Shown here: piece by piece, positions 56,101 through 63,711 of the stretch
Layout: each line of letters opens with the position of its first letter
Numbering within the stretch: position 1 is the stretch's first letter
Origin: Ancylostoma caninum
Taxonomy: Eukaryota > Nematoda > Chromadorea > Rhabditida > Ancylostomatidae
Direction of reading: 5' to 3'
NCBI GenBank assembly: GCA_037903475.1
Contig: JBAJFG010000582.1
Location: 992,001-1,056,000 of the forward strand
Length of the DNA stretch: 64,000 nucleotides
The notes under the pieces: generated by a model
The model's input: only the letters and a program-made list of their open reading frames with translations
Database searches by the model: none
What the model was told of the DNA's origin: nothing
Made by a program: the position numbers and the translations under genes

Positions 56101-57766
56101 CGCGGAAGTCGCCAACGAAGGATGGAGCCAAGGACACTGCCAACACCATTCCCATGATCAAGGTGAGTCGAGCGTATTTTAGGGCTTTCTAAGGACGGGG
56201 AATGGGGGGGGGGGTGAAGGTGGTCAAAATATGGTTCAACAACCATTCCACAATTAGACTCTTACTTTATAATGAAGGAAAGTAGGTACAGCTCGTCGCG
56301 GGTGGAGAAATGATGACGATTTGCTGATGAACATCGCCATAAATTTTAGATTCTCTTCAGGACCTCTTCATAAATTCTCTTCAGTGAGGATAGGAAGGGG
56401 GAATTTTTTTGGTTCCTAATGGAGTTAAAAAAGTGCATTTCTGACATGTAGCTGTCAGTTTTGATAAGTTTGCAACTTACTCAGCTGTCATTCGTTCTAG
56501 CTTACCATCGGATAAGTTTTCAAAAATTGATTAATTAAATGTGTATTCATGGAAAACTCACAAAAACGAAGATTTCTAGGAAATTCAGCTATCATTAGTT
56601 ACTCTATAGTAAATTACCAGAGGGATGCCGATTTTCTTCCAATCAACTGTTAACTGCATATACAGCTCATAACTGGCAATTTTCTTCTGGATTTAGAAAT
56701 AATAGCATGTAAGCAAATTAGAGAATGGAATTCCTGGACAACTAGTGGATTCTATGTAGCAAATTCGCATTATTTATGGAACAATTTCATGAAATTATGG
56801 AATGCATTCTCCCATAGTTTTTAGCATGAATTCCATAACAGAATTACTTCTCTGAATATGTACGTGTGTCATTCCGCCATAGAATACAACTTGCTTTTTT
56901 TCAGAAATATTGCAAATAAGTACGGAAATCCAAAAATAATCTTAATCGAATCGTGAAAAAGTCGTGTACCCGATTTTTAATCTTTGAGTGTCAGTCACAC
57001 TCTAGGTGCTCTTGTTGTTCCTCAGATTTCTAGTTTAGGAAAAAGACCGGGATTTTATGTTTATTTTCGCAAGAAAAACGCAACTTCTAAGACACTCCCT
57101 GGAAATACAGCTTTCTTCCAAACAATTTTGCAAACTGCGATGTCTAAGATGATTCTTAAATTTCATTACGTAATGATGATGAACCTCTTCAGCTATATGA
57201 ATTGTTTATTCGTATCTCAAATTCGCAGCAGTCAACCCTTTCGATTTGCAGAAGTGATCACCCATAGAATTTCCGGATTTTTACTGTATCAGCGATTCTT
57301 AAATTTCACTTCATTTCAAAATTTATTACTTACTCCATGGACTGGGAGTACATAGGTGGAGGAACTCCTGTTGCTTGATGCTTTGTCAAACTCTTTTTTG
57401 AGTTGATCTTGTTAGTCCGTACACCTCTGACCTTTGAATTTGAACTTCGTCCAACAAGTTACATGTGTTTGGTTGGTCCGAAAGCCTTGCACCAAATTCT
57501 CCACTTTTTTTCGAACAATCATAACATTATCGTTCATAGACAGAGCATGGTCTCTCAATTTTGAGTTGAGAAGTAGTATATAAAATTCTACCACATTCTA
57601 CTGCCAAAGAATTTCAATTCGAGTTCGAGATTTTCTGGATCAAAGAAATAGTGTTGTTGCAAGACTCTCGGACCAACCTATATTTCTGGAGTCGAAAGTA
57701 GCTGTAAATCAATAATCCATGCATTTTTTACAGATCGATCATGCCGACTCAACGGTGCACATGTAA
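28982..57766 (+). CDS. Cholecystokinin/gastrin receptor-like GPCR (12-exon gene model, one exon doubtful)
   Basis: Rhodopsin-family seven-helix receptor, expected at the plasma membrane of neurons or muscle and to bind an amidated neuropeptide. The joined exons give 404 residues (376 if the exon at 38250-38333 is skipped). Seen: GN in helix 1 (N31), LAVADLL in helix 2 (D60), helix 3 cysteine C87 pairing with C164 in loop 2, ERY motif at 111-113 followed by AICRPLQSR, W139 in helix 4, P188 in helix 5, CWLP at 300-303, NPVTY at 341-345, then CFMNKGFR and a cysteine in the tail (C360). ERY plus AICRPLQSR, and NPVTYCFMNK, closely resemble CCK receptors as known in vertebrates and in nematode CKR proteins. 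The extracellular N-terminus is very short, so an upstream exon is possible. Start chosen because a splice acceptor lies 8 bases before the ATG. All joins keep phase. C. elegans has two CKR genes; ckr-1 is my guess but I cannot decide between them. Confidence 0.88.
29196..29252 (+). CDS. Receptor exon 2: helix 2
   Basis: Starts after TTTGCAG, completes R44, and codes NFYLLNLAVADLL with the conserved helix 2 aspartate D60. It ends at AG|GTAGTT, a split arginine codon (R63). Confidence 0.9.
29320..29414 (+). CDS. Receptor exon 3: end of helix 2, loop 1, start of helix 3
   Basis: Starts after TTTTTCCAG and codes VVCMPLTLLSEL, then CWLLGPMMCKAVAYLQ, with the conserved disulfide cysteine C87 at the top of helix 3. 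Donor C|GTAAGT leaves one base of the next codon, which is completed 3.6 kb downstream. Confidence 0.9.
29467..29575. repeat. (CATT)n microsatellite in a receptor intron
   Basis: About nine uninterrupted CATT units, then degenerate CATC/CATG units. Simple repeat. Confidence 0.95.
31945..32410. repeat. Cluster of ACAA(n)TTGTCGAC motifs
   Basis: Variants of ACAAGTTGTCGAC occur at about 31957, 31982, 32217 and 32337, with CTTGCAAGCAAGTTGAG near 32400, in both orientations. It may be a worn terminal-repeat element or satellite in the receptor intron between exons 3 and 4. Confidence 0.4.
33066..33166 (+). CDS. Receptor exon 4: helix 3 and ERY motif
   Basis: Starts after TTTTTCAG, completes P95, and codes through the ERY motif (111-113) into AICRPLQSRKWRTK. 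This second-loop stretch is the best match in the gene to CCK receptors. The donor is AAG|GTGACT. Confidence 0.93.
33284..33445 (+). CDS. Receptor exon 5: helix 4, extracellular loop 2, start of helix 5
   Basis: Phase 0 at both ends, 54 codons (residues 129-182). It contains the helix 4 tryptophan W139 and the loop 2 cysteine C164 that should pair with C87. The donor is CTC|GTGAGT. Confidence 0.92.
33446..38059 (+). other. Receptor intron 5 (4.6 kb)
   Basis: Contains a decayed hAT-like copy, a CCCCCCCCCC tract near 35649 and a small duplication AACAAAGAGCTAACGGT at 36013 and 36042. No gene was recognised. Confidence 0.5.
33735..33885. mobile_element. Decayed member of the hAT-like family in a receptor intron
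   Basis: AAAATAAACTGGCACGAAAT, ATGGCAACCTATTTTCGGAG and a G-run match the internal half of the family. The terminal repeats are lost. Confidence 0.35.
38060..38177 (+). CDS. Receptor exon 6: helix 5
   Basis: Begins after TCCTTGCAG. It codes VLLFIPLCAMVSLYGHVIYA with the helix 5 proline P188, then the start of the third intracellular loop. The donor is G|GTATGT, leaving one base. Confidence 0.9.
38250..38333 (+). CDS. Receptor exon 7 (doubtful): extra basic segment of intracellular loop 3
   Basis: The acceptor GATTCCAG is good and the frame from exon 6 runs straight in, giving a 27-residue basic stretch (VRVARGHLNSACVRKQRVTK and onward) between two split codons. The length is 84 bases, so inclusion or skipping both keep the frame. 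The donor A|GTAATG is weaker than the others in the gene. It could be a cassette exon, a normal exon, or intron. Confidence 0.45.
38560..38639 (+). CDS. Receptor exon 8: intracellular loop 3
   Basis: Starts after GCTTTCAG and codes LPMATFSEWLFASVTRVPSI then NGLNAK. The donor is AAG|GTGAGC. It carries no family motif, but phase, splice sites and position fit the third intracellular loop. Confidence 0.75.
40300..40560. mobile_element. Second copy of the ATCCATGC foldback, split by a microsatellite
   Basis: It carries CAAATCCATGCAAAACCCA at about 40360 and a further ATCCATGCAAAAACTATGCG near 40444, with a (TA)n/(CATA)n tract between. The flank TTTTTTGAAACCCAATAGTT resembles the flank of the 3.4-kb copy. 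The 140-codon minus frame over it is an artefact of the repeat. Confidence 0.45.
40396..40444. repeat. (TA)n / (CATA)n microsatellite
   Basis: Simple dinucleotide and tetranucleotide tract inside a receptor intron. Confidence 0.9.
42326..42448 (+). CDS. Receptor exon 9: helix 6
   Basis: Phase 0, 41 codons. It codes KKKVTRMLMTIVVAFAVCWL, with the basic run at the base of helix 6 and the CWLP motif (300-303) typical of peptide receptors. The donor GCT|GTGAGT opens the 13.4-kb intron. Confidence 0.92.
44273..44756. repeat. Minisatellite, 60-bp unit, about eight diverged copies
   Basis: The marker GGAYYCGTATCYTGSCG recurs at 44393, 44453, 44513, 44573, 44633 and 44693, exactly 60 bases apart. 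Units differ by many substitutions but hardly any indels. As 60 is a multiple of three, frames stay open on both strands for up to about 200 codons. I regard these frames as by-products. Confidence 0.85.
44757..45040. mobile_element. hAT-like miniature element with clear 8-bp target duplication
   Basis: It starts CAGTGGCGGACGCAG and ends with the exact complement. It is flanked by GTGGACAC at 44749-44756 and at 45041-45048, an 8-bp direct repeat as expected for hAT transposons. It is 284 bp, AT-rich inside, with no transposase. It has landed in the last unit of the 60-bp minisatellite. Confidence 0.85.
47790..47990. repeat. Short tandem units inside the left foldback arm
   Basis: GCGCCGGCGCCCAAAGTGGG, GCGCCGACGCCCAAAAGTGG and GCGCCGGTGCCTAAAAATGG recur at intervals of about 47-55 bases. 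The right arm (48610-48835) carries the same units inverted. Confidence 0.65.
48610..48835. repeat. Short tandem units inside the right foldback arm
   Basis: CCACTTTTGGGCGCCGGCG and relatives recur about five times between CTTATCACA spacers. This is the inverted counterpart of the left-arm units, with expanded C-runs. Confidence 0.65.
49045..49445. repeat. Dispersed repeat, copy 2
   Basis: Same order of matching blocks as at 2465-3145, shorter by internal deletion. It abuts the right end of the 1.46-kb foldback. It lies inside the 13.4-kb receptor intron. Confidence 0.6.
49608..50043. mobile_element. 436-bp segment with 20-bp terminal inverted repeats
   Basis: GGACATCTAATACCCAACCT at 49608 is repeated inverted at 50024-50043. 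The interior carries an 84-codon minus frame (49880-49626) with a hydrophobic start and several cysteines. No transposase was recognised. Confidence 0.55.
53669..53950 (-). pseudogene. Protein-like minus-strand frame nested in the large receptor intron
   Basis: The minus frame reads DVYTVEVEQHHSAHAKIMFS, then FEVLDALVPFTVLAEFKKKT, then GGLRFPRVWDPVLEWRVNVG to a TAG at 53669. A donor-like AGG|GTAAAC lies inside at WRV, so it may be an internal exon and not a terminal one. The composition (alternating hydrophobic, balanced charge) is coding-like. No family was recognised, and partner exons were not found. It could be a nested gene, a gene relic or part of a transposon. Confidence 0.3.
54039..54085. 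repeat. Short perfect-looking hairpin
   Basis: GACACCTTGACCATGTGGAT (54039-54058) and its complement (54066-54085) form a 20-bp stem with one mismatch and a 7-base loop. Confidence 0.8.
54451..55374. mobile_element. 924-bp TA-flanked element with 25-bp terminal inverted repeats
   Basis: It begins CAGGGTGCGTGAAAAATATT and ends with the exact complement, identical over 25 bases, with TA on both sides (54449-54450 and 55375-55376). TA duplication points to the Tc1/mariner superfamily. The open frames inside are short (85 codons at most) and show no recognisable transposase, so it is non-autonomous or decayed. It lies in the 13.4-kb receptor intron. Confidence 0.8.
55852..55998 (+). CDS. Receptor exon 10: helix 7 and helix 8
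   Basis: Starts after TTCCATTGCAG. It codes LNMVLTILTYISSTTNPVTY then CFMNKGFR, with NPxxY at 341-345 and a basic tail. This is strongly CCK-receptor-like. The donor is CCG|GTGAGA. Confidence 0.93.
56079..56162 (+). CDS. Receptor exon 11: cytoplasmic tail
   Basis: Phase 0, 28 codons, rich in Ser, Thr and Lys (TSCSAPNSRKSPTKDGAKD then TANTIPMIK), as expected of a phosphorylatable tail. The acceptor GGTTTCAG and donor AAG|GTGAGT are both strong. Confidence 0.8.
56163..57733 (+). other. Receptor intron 11 (1.57 kb)
   Basis: AT-rich with a G-run at 56203-56214. A 123-codon plus frame at 56984-57355 has no splice support. No exon was found that fits phase 0 between exons 11 and 12. Confidence 0.5.
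57734..57766 (+). CDS. Receptor exon 12: last 10 residues and stop
   Basis: After the acceptor TTTTTTACAG, the phase-0 frame reads IDHADSTVHM then TAA. It is short, but the acceptor is strong and a poly(A) signal follows 474 bases later. The C-terminus VHM could be a weak PDZ ligand, which is inference only. Confidence 0.65.
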   Translation: MDHADSTVHM

Positions 57767-58161
57767 CCATCTTGACATCTGCATCGAAATGGCGTGCAGC
57801 CGGAGGCGTGTCTCAGAAGCTTCTCCAGGATTTGTGAACTGCTGGTTGGAACGATCTCAAGACGAGGGACTGGCTAATCCTCACTGTCTCCTCGACTCCT
57901 CGACAGGCTACCAGTCATCAGGACGAGTACTCCAGGCGCGCTGAGCTCGTCCAGGCGGAACAGGCCGCATTCGAGGCGGTTTTAACTTTGCCTCCTCTGT
58001 CCGCCCGCCGCCGCTCCACCACCGCTTCCCCCCGTCTCCGGCCCCGTGTGTTTTCTGTGCGTGTGTGTTTCCCCTAGAACGTGTTCTGCATCGATCGCCA
58101 CGCTCCCTTCAAGTCACAGTCGCCACGTTGTTTGCACTGTTTCCACTTGATTAATACTCGT

Positions 58162-58169
58162 TGTACATA
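58162..58169 (+). promoter_or_regulatory. PUF/Pumilio-type motif TGTACATA in the 3' UTR
   Basis: TGTACATA matches the UGUANAUA core bound by PUF proteins and lies about 75 bases before the poly(A) signal. The family consensus is known. Function here is inference, since an 8-base motif can occur by chance. Confidence 0.3.
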
Positions 58170-58239
58170 TACTCATTTCTGTTGTGTAGCACTGTTCTTC
58201 TTCTTGCCTCCGCATGTTTTCGCGCGCCTCAGGGAGGTG

Positions 58240-58245
58240 AATAAA
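58240..58245 (+). terminator. Poly(A) signal of the receptor gene
   Basis: Canonical AATAAA in AT-rich sequence, the only such hexamer I see between the stop codon and the kinase start. Cleavage would fall near 58255-58265. The next acceptor is at 58298-58299, so very little sequence separates the two genes. Confidence 0.65.
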
Positions 58246-58297
58246 TATCATAACAGTACTGTTTGCTCACGTTGCTCGGGGTTTTAAGCGAATTTTC

Positions 58298-58299
58298 AG
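58298..58299 (+). promoter_or_regulatory. Probable trans-splice acceptor of the kinase gene
   Basis: GAATTTTCAG is a near-consensus nematode acceptor, 37 bases before the kinase ATG and about 50 bases after the upstream AATAAA. There is no room for an independent promoter, so spliced-leader addition (SL2-type in an operon) is the simplest reading. Confidence 0.6.
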
Positions 58300-58318
58300 G
58301 GTCAGCATAGGCCACGCT

Positions 58319-58333
58319 ATGCTGATTGAGTAG
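58319..58333 (+). promoter_or_regulatory. Four-codon upstream ORF ahead of the kinase start
   Basis: ATGCTGATTGAGTAG lies wholly in the predicted 5' leader and ends three bases before the kinase ATG. It is out of frame with it (18 bases separate the two ATGs, but the TAG closes the short frame). It could dampen translation of the kinase if the transcript starts at 58300. Confidence 0.4.
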
Positions 58334-58336
58334 ACC

Positions 58337-58429
58337 ATGGAGAACTATGAGAGAATCCGAGTGGTAGGTCGTGGAGCATACGGTGTCTGCTGGCTCTGCA
58401 GGAGGAAGGAGGATCCACTAGCACAGAAG
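58337..58429 (+). CDS. nekl-2: Kinase exon 1: glycine-rich loop
   Basis: 31 codons, ending CAGAAG|GTCGGC. It holds the GRGAYG nucleotide loop. A purine at -3 (ACCATGG context) supports this start over the short upstream frame. Confidence 0.92.
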
Positions 58430-61400
58430 GTCGGCTCGCTCATTCTAAGAATACTTTGTCTTCATCTTTATCAAACGTGAAGTGGAATTACACTCGTTGA
58501 AATGAAAACTGTCAAAACCATCATATTAAAAATAATCGGAGTAAACCAACTCTTCATCTAAAAAAGCACATTGTCTGAGTCCGGGAAATTGGATTAAGGC
58601 TGGAAAATATTCGATTGGTGAGGAACCGAAGAAAATTCTGGTGAGGAAATTCTGCTGTATCGGTAGAAATTCTGATTACGGTTATTTTTATTTGGATTCA
58701 GTCAAGCAGGTAAAATCAGATGATTCGCGGCCTGGTGTCTTGGCCTAATAATTTCGCCAAGCCCTGCCTCAATAGCGATCTCCGGATACCTCATTCGTTG
58801 TGATATGAGCATAATTTCATTGGGAACCTCTATGTTATTATTATTATTATCTTATCAAGGCATAAGTCGGTAAAATTTCAATTATTTGTGTTATTGATGA
58901 TATTTTGCACTCGTTCACACTTTCTTGGTGGAGAGAAGACAGTAATACTGTTTTCTAGTGCTGATCTCCCGTAAGGTTTTTAAATGTTCTTAACACACTG
59001 TAGCCTTGAAAATCAGCTCCGTCCTCCTCTTTAGCTTTTGTGAGATAAAGTCCATAGAGGAAGTGGTGATATCACTTGAAATGTGCTTGAATTCCGTAGG
59101 AAGATTGTTGCACGACGTCTCCTCACTTGGGTAGGTGTAGAGCCTTAGATAACTAAGAGATTGGTCTTCTTTTACACAAGTTTCCGAAAATCATCAACAT
59201 GCAGCTATATTTGTTTTCAAGAGAAGAAAGATCAATAGCGACTTTGCCAATCTTTTTTCGGATTTTTTTTGATTATCGGTTCATCTTCATTCCTCGAATC
59301 TCAAAAAGTGAGATTGTCCTGCATTCAGAGTAATTCTGTTGAAAAATTGAAAATGACACGACATTCTTTATTATGGTACCTTTCACATCAACCAATTAAT
59401 TTTTTTCAAATGCCCACGTTGTGCACATATTCAAACATTTCATTCAGTCAAGTTTGAGCATTTCAAGTAGTCTAATATTTGCCTCGTTGAGGACTTTGGG
59501 ACAGACTTTGGGAAGGTCAGAAATCGATCTGCTGACCATTTCGGTTGCACCGACAAAAGTTAAAATGTTAGAACCTAGCCATCGACCAGGGACCACAATA
59601 CTGCCTCTAATCTTCACGCCGCAAAGCTTACTTTCTTTCAAAAATAAGGATACTCAGATTGTTCACAACAGATGTATTCTCTTCATCATAAGGAATCGAA
59701 TAGTTCATGAATTTTTCGACACTGTTCTTTAAACCGGTCAAAAGCATCACTGCAAATTACGTAAGCAGATCCCCTTGTACCTGACAGTCTCAATCCAGAA
59801 TGATCGAAACACTACATTTTTATGGCACATATTTTCTGCATCATGAAATGAAAAACTTGCCTTTCAAGAATAATTGGAGCTGGTTCGCTTTCAAAAGTGA
59901 TGTGGGAGAGCGACGCTTTGAACACGTCCTGTGCGTCCTTTTTGCAAAGATTAGAAGCAGTACTGGAGTTATACTAAGTGTCCTTAATCTTTTCTTCTGC
60001 TGTCTTTCGCAGATTTGCACTGAGAATCTCTCCTGAAAATGCAGTGAAACCTGGTTTTGTGGTCCCTCTCATCTATGCTCTGAAGCAACAGCAAATAGCT
60101 CCAATACGAGAATACACTACAGGACAAATGTCACCTCTGCTCCTTGCACTTGATTTCCGGCCTGTCAGCTTGATACTTTTTTAAAATAAGAGAAGCCACT
60201 GCTAGCATCACTTCCTCTCGATTGACCCGATGCAACTAAATCTACATGTTATTTGTTTAATTCCAATGGTTTGTCGAAGTCCTTCTAGGCTCTCATCATT
60301 TGAGGTCATTCTCGCACACCATTCAAGTGCTCGCTCTCGGATTTGCACAGTTATCTTCAGCACTTCTTCGATTCTGGCTACCGGACATTTCCATCCGCTC
60401 ACGCACATAGAGCATCGGTATGACAGCAACACAAAACTATTTTGCTTTTCTTCCCAGAATGCGAAGCTCAGCATTGACATATGGTATTCCTTGAAATCTA
60501 CGAATTGACTACTGACATCTACTGACATCTGGGGAATGTCCCTAGTTGATCGTTCTCATACTGTGGGCCTCACACTTCGCAATCGGGTGGAAAGTGTCAA
60601 TAGACCCTTCAATGCACCTAGTGACGTAGCTGCCTTTGGTCATGAATATTCGAGCGCAGAGACACATTTAAAACGAGTTCCACAGTGAGCAATAATAGTG
60701 GGACATCGTCGTCCTTTTGTTGATTTGCGAGGTTAAGGCTACCCTGAACAGTGGTGTATTTGGGGACAAAGAGTATCTTCAAATGTGTGGCGTGACGCAG
60801 CCACGGTGCACAGGTGCATAACTGAAGTACTTCTGGAGCTTCAATTTTCCCCTGGCTCCCTAGTAAAATTAAGGGAACAACTGAGGGAATTCGTGAGAAA
60901 TGCGTGCGAATGATCCAGCATACCGTATTATTCTTTTCTTCTCAACTTTGAACTACTACAAATCAAACGGCGACATATCCCTTGTATACTATTACTGATG
61001 AGGCACTAGTACTACATAATACATAATATGTGTATATTATATGTAGTAATGTAACAACAAGTTCGGCCTGGTATGCTATGCATATTTCCTTTCCTCTAGC
61101 GCTTGCTGACTTCTGCCTGGGTCTTACACCTGGGGATCGTACCAGCAAAGGGGCACCTACGTACTTGGCTCGCCCCAGGATAACCTACCTTGGTTGCGTT
61201 GCCCAAGCTGATCCTATCCGTACTAACAAGTTAAACTAATGTTTTCATATTTCTAAAATGAACACATTTAATGCATACATATATGCCTGTATTTGAATTT
61301 TTCTTCTGTGAAAATTATACTTAGCGACAAAGGTCTTTGAAGAGGTTACCATGAATTGTTTACGAATGGATCACTCCTTTTAACAAAATAAGGTTATGTA

Positions 61401-63711
61401 TTGTCTTGTTTACGCCCTCCTAGTGCCTTTTTCAATTGTCGCAAATGTTTCTCTCTTCGTTCCTATTTTTTCTTTAAACTAATCAATGTGTTGCTATTAC
61501 TTGCCATTTTGGGTCCACTTGGCGCACTTTACATTCATGAGATAAATAAATAAATAAATATGGTGTGCTAGAACTTATGGCTCACTCTGTATGTACTTAT
61601 CGTCAATTTGAAAGATCGTAGTCATTCCACATACACGACGTAGGTGCAGAACTAGTGATTCACTCTATGCGTAATGTGTAAATGCTCATGTCTGCAATCA
61701 GTTCCTGCTACGCTAATTTTGGTTGGAGAAGCTCAATGCGCCAGACATGATGGGAAAGCAGTCTCATCTCGGAACTTTTTGCTGTTAATGAAAGGAAACG
61801 CTTTTGCCTAATCTGAAACGAACTCCGAATTCAGTTCAAAGAATGCGTCTCTTTGACAAAACGTCGTAGTGCCTTTTTCGTGACAACGCCATGACTAAGG
61901 ATTTCATGGAAGCGTTTCTAGTCCGGCATACGCAAGTCGTTTTCTCAAGCTTACTTCTATTATTGATCTTGATCTAATTAAAATTTGTCCGATGCGAGTT
62001 TAGGACTATACTTAAAATTGCGCATTGCAGATAAAACTTTGGTCGTAAAACTGTTCGACTCGTCCACAGACTAGTAAATTGGACTAATAATAAAAAAGGA
62101 GGGAGAAGTATGATTGTTGAGGAGTGATAAGATGAGGTTTAGACACTTTTCTTCTTTCTCAACATTCGAATTTTTTGAATAAACTCTGAATTGGTACCTA
62201 ATATGATAGGGCTGTTCGATTTTTACTAAGTCCTGTCTATTTATAGTACCTAGACGCAAGAGGTGAATTAGAAGACACCTCTAAAATTACACTAAAGCTC
62301 ACATCATAAGAAATCACGTACTTCAATAGCGAACCTACTCCTTGGTCGAGTAGGAAGAACCCCTTTGGTCCCTTACCTCTTCGCCCACCACAACATCGAA
62401 TCCAGCAGCACCCTTGCTTTGTCCACAGGTGGTCAAGTCGAACACCAGATGTGTGCATGTCATTAACTCCATGAGTCTAGATATTTCGTCCACGAAATGG
62501 CGTTCGCGAGGCCGTGCACAAGCACGCCTTGCTTCTTCCAACACAGGATCGTTAATCCTCATAACGATGCAGCCCTAGAGCATTTTACATTCAATTGCTT
62601 CCTTGAGACATGGGATCAAGCATAAGGAGAAGAGTGAAAGCTCCGCCCGGACAGGCCAACTTTACAACAGTTGGCGTCACGAGCTTTAAAGGGAAATATA
62701 CCAGTATATCGAAATATGTTGGAATTATACACGATATATCGAAATAACATGAGCCTGCTCATAAGAAATTGAGTTGGTGAACTATAGGGCAATTTATACG
62801 ATGTGCGCGCGTTTTACGCGCGTGCGTCATTATGATGAAGGATAGGGCCAGACGCATCGCTGACGCAGCTCAGTCGCACGCTTTTGCTGCCTCGCGGCGG
62901 CTGCGTGTTCTTTTCATTGAGGATGTACAGGACGTTGTGCGGTCTTCATGGAAAATCCTCCGCAGGTGGATGCATGCGCACGACTAGTATAAATTGTCCT
63001 TCCATTACCACAAACGTTATAAACGTTCTTTTCTGCTGTGCACGGTTCATCAACAAGTCCAAACCGTCACCATGACTTTTTTGCACATGTGAACTATTTG
63101 ATATGCTAATCATGAACTCAAATATCATTTTGTTCCAAATTCACATCTTCGTAGTTGTGTGGTAGATCAGAGAAAAGATCATACCACCATTCTGATACAC
63201 TGATGAACGTCCATGACTTCATTCCCGATAGAGTTTTGCATAAACGGAAGAAGGATTTGAAATCATCGCCCTCAATACTATGTGATATATTCTCTTTCTA
63301 AGAGATGCGGAGAGGTACGGACCTCTGGCATTCCTTCCTTGCCAGGATATATTGATTAAAAACTATTCTTCCCTCTTTTTCTTATTCGATTTAAAAACTT
63401 ATTCAAGCGGCACCTTCACTCCAATTCTCTTTCCAGGTCATCGTTAAAACCATATTCATCCAGGGCATGAGCCCTGATGAGGAGAAATCGATGATGGGTA
63501 GGTGGGCTGCTTTTTCTTCCAAGTTCGCCTTGGGTAAGATAGCTAGAAGAAAGTGAAGAAGGTTTTCTAGGTGAGGTAAAACTGCTACAGAAGATGCATC
63601 ATCCAATGATCATAGGCTACTACGACTACTTTGTGTTTGAAAATCAGCTCGCCATTGTGATGCAGTACGCCGAGGGCGGCACAATGGAGAGACTTGTGCA
63701 TGAACAAAAAG
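58337..63711 (+). CDS. nekl-2: NIMA-related protein kinase, NEK8/NEKL-2 type (5' part, runs off the window)
   Basis: Serine/threonine kinase. The three exons in view give residues 1-98, the N-lobe of the catalytic domain. Seen: opening MENYERIRVVGRGAYG with the glycine loop G11-G16, ATP-anchoring lysine K35 in VIVK, helix C glutamate E53, HHP at 61-63, and hinge MQYAEGG at 82-88. The start is nearly the same as NEK8 (MEKYERIRVVGRGAFG in vertebrates, from memory). NEK8 proteins carry RCC1 repeats after the kinase domain; those would lie beyond 64000 and are not visible. In animals this family acts in cilia and, for C. elegans NEKL-2, in moulting and endocytosis. The first intron is 5.0 kb, the second 73 bases. 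NEK9/NEKL-1 is the main alternative. The gene lies directly behind the receptor gene and is probably co-transcribed with it. Confidence 0.87.
58430..63436 (+). other. Kinase intron 1 (5.0 kb)
   Basis: No exon in frame with the kinase was found. It holds a TTATTATTATTATC run near 58840, a pair of overlapping protein-like frames at 60.0-60.5 kb, a dATAAATAAATAA run at 61540-61560, and a GC-rich terminal-repeat element at 62787-62999. The remainder shows nothing I can name. Confidence 0.5.
62787..62999. mobile_element. 213-bp CG-rich element with terminal inverted repeats
   Basis: Starts GGGCAATTTATACG and ends AGTATAAATTGTCC. The interior has CGCGCGTTTTACGCGCG and GCTGACGCAGCTCAGTCGCACG. A related sequence is at 9400-9714. 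It lies in kinase intron 1. Confidence 0.6.
63437..63497 (+). CDS. nekl-2: Kinase exon 2: catalytic lysine
   Basis: After CTTTCCAG, phase 0. It codes VIVKTIFIQGMSPDEEKSMM with the conserved lysine K35 and leaves one base before donor GTAGGT. Confidence 0.92.
63571..63711 (+). CDS. nekl-2: Kinase exon 3: helix C to hinge
   Basis: After TTTTCTAG the split glycine is completed and the frame reads EVKLLQKMHHPMIIGYYDYF onward to AIVMQYAEGGTMERLVHEQK. Donor G|GTTTAT at 63712. The next exon is outside the window. Confidence 0.92.

Larger units (their letters stand above)
57767..58260 (+). other. Receptor 3' UTR
   Basis: About 490 bases from the stop codon to just past the AATAAA at 58240-58245. 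It begins with C-rich sequence near 57990-58050 and becomes T-rich. A plus-strand open frame at 57741-57944 overlaps it in another frame and is not supported. It holds a consensus PUF/Pumilio motif (58162-58169). Confidence 0.6.

Noticed and set aside
57741..57944. 67-codon plus ORF overlapping the receptor end
   Set aside because: It starts inside exon 12 in another frame and lies in the 3' UTR; phase from exon 11 requires the short IDHADSTVHM end.
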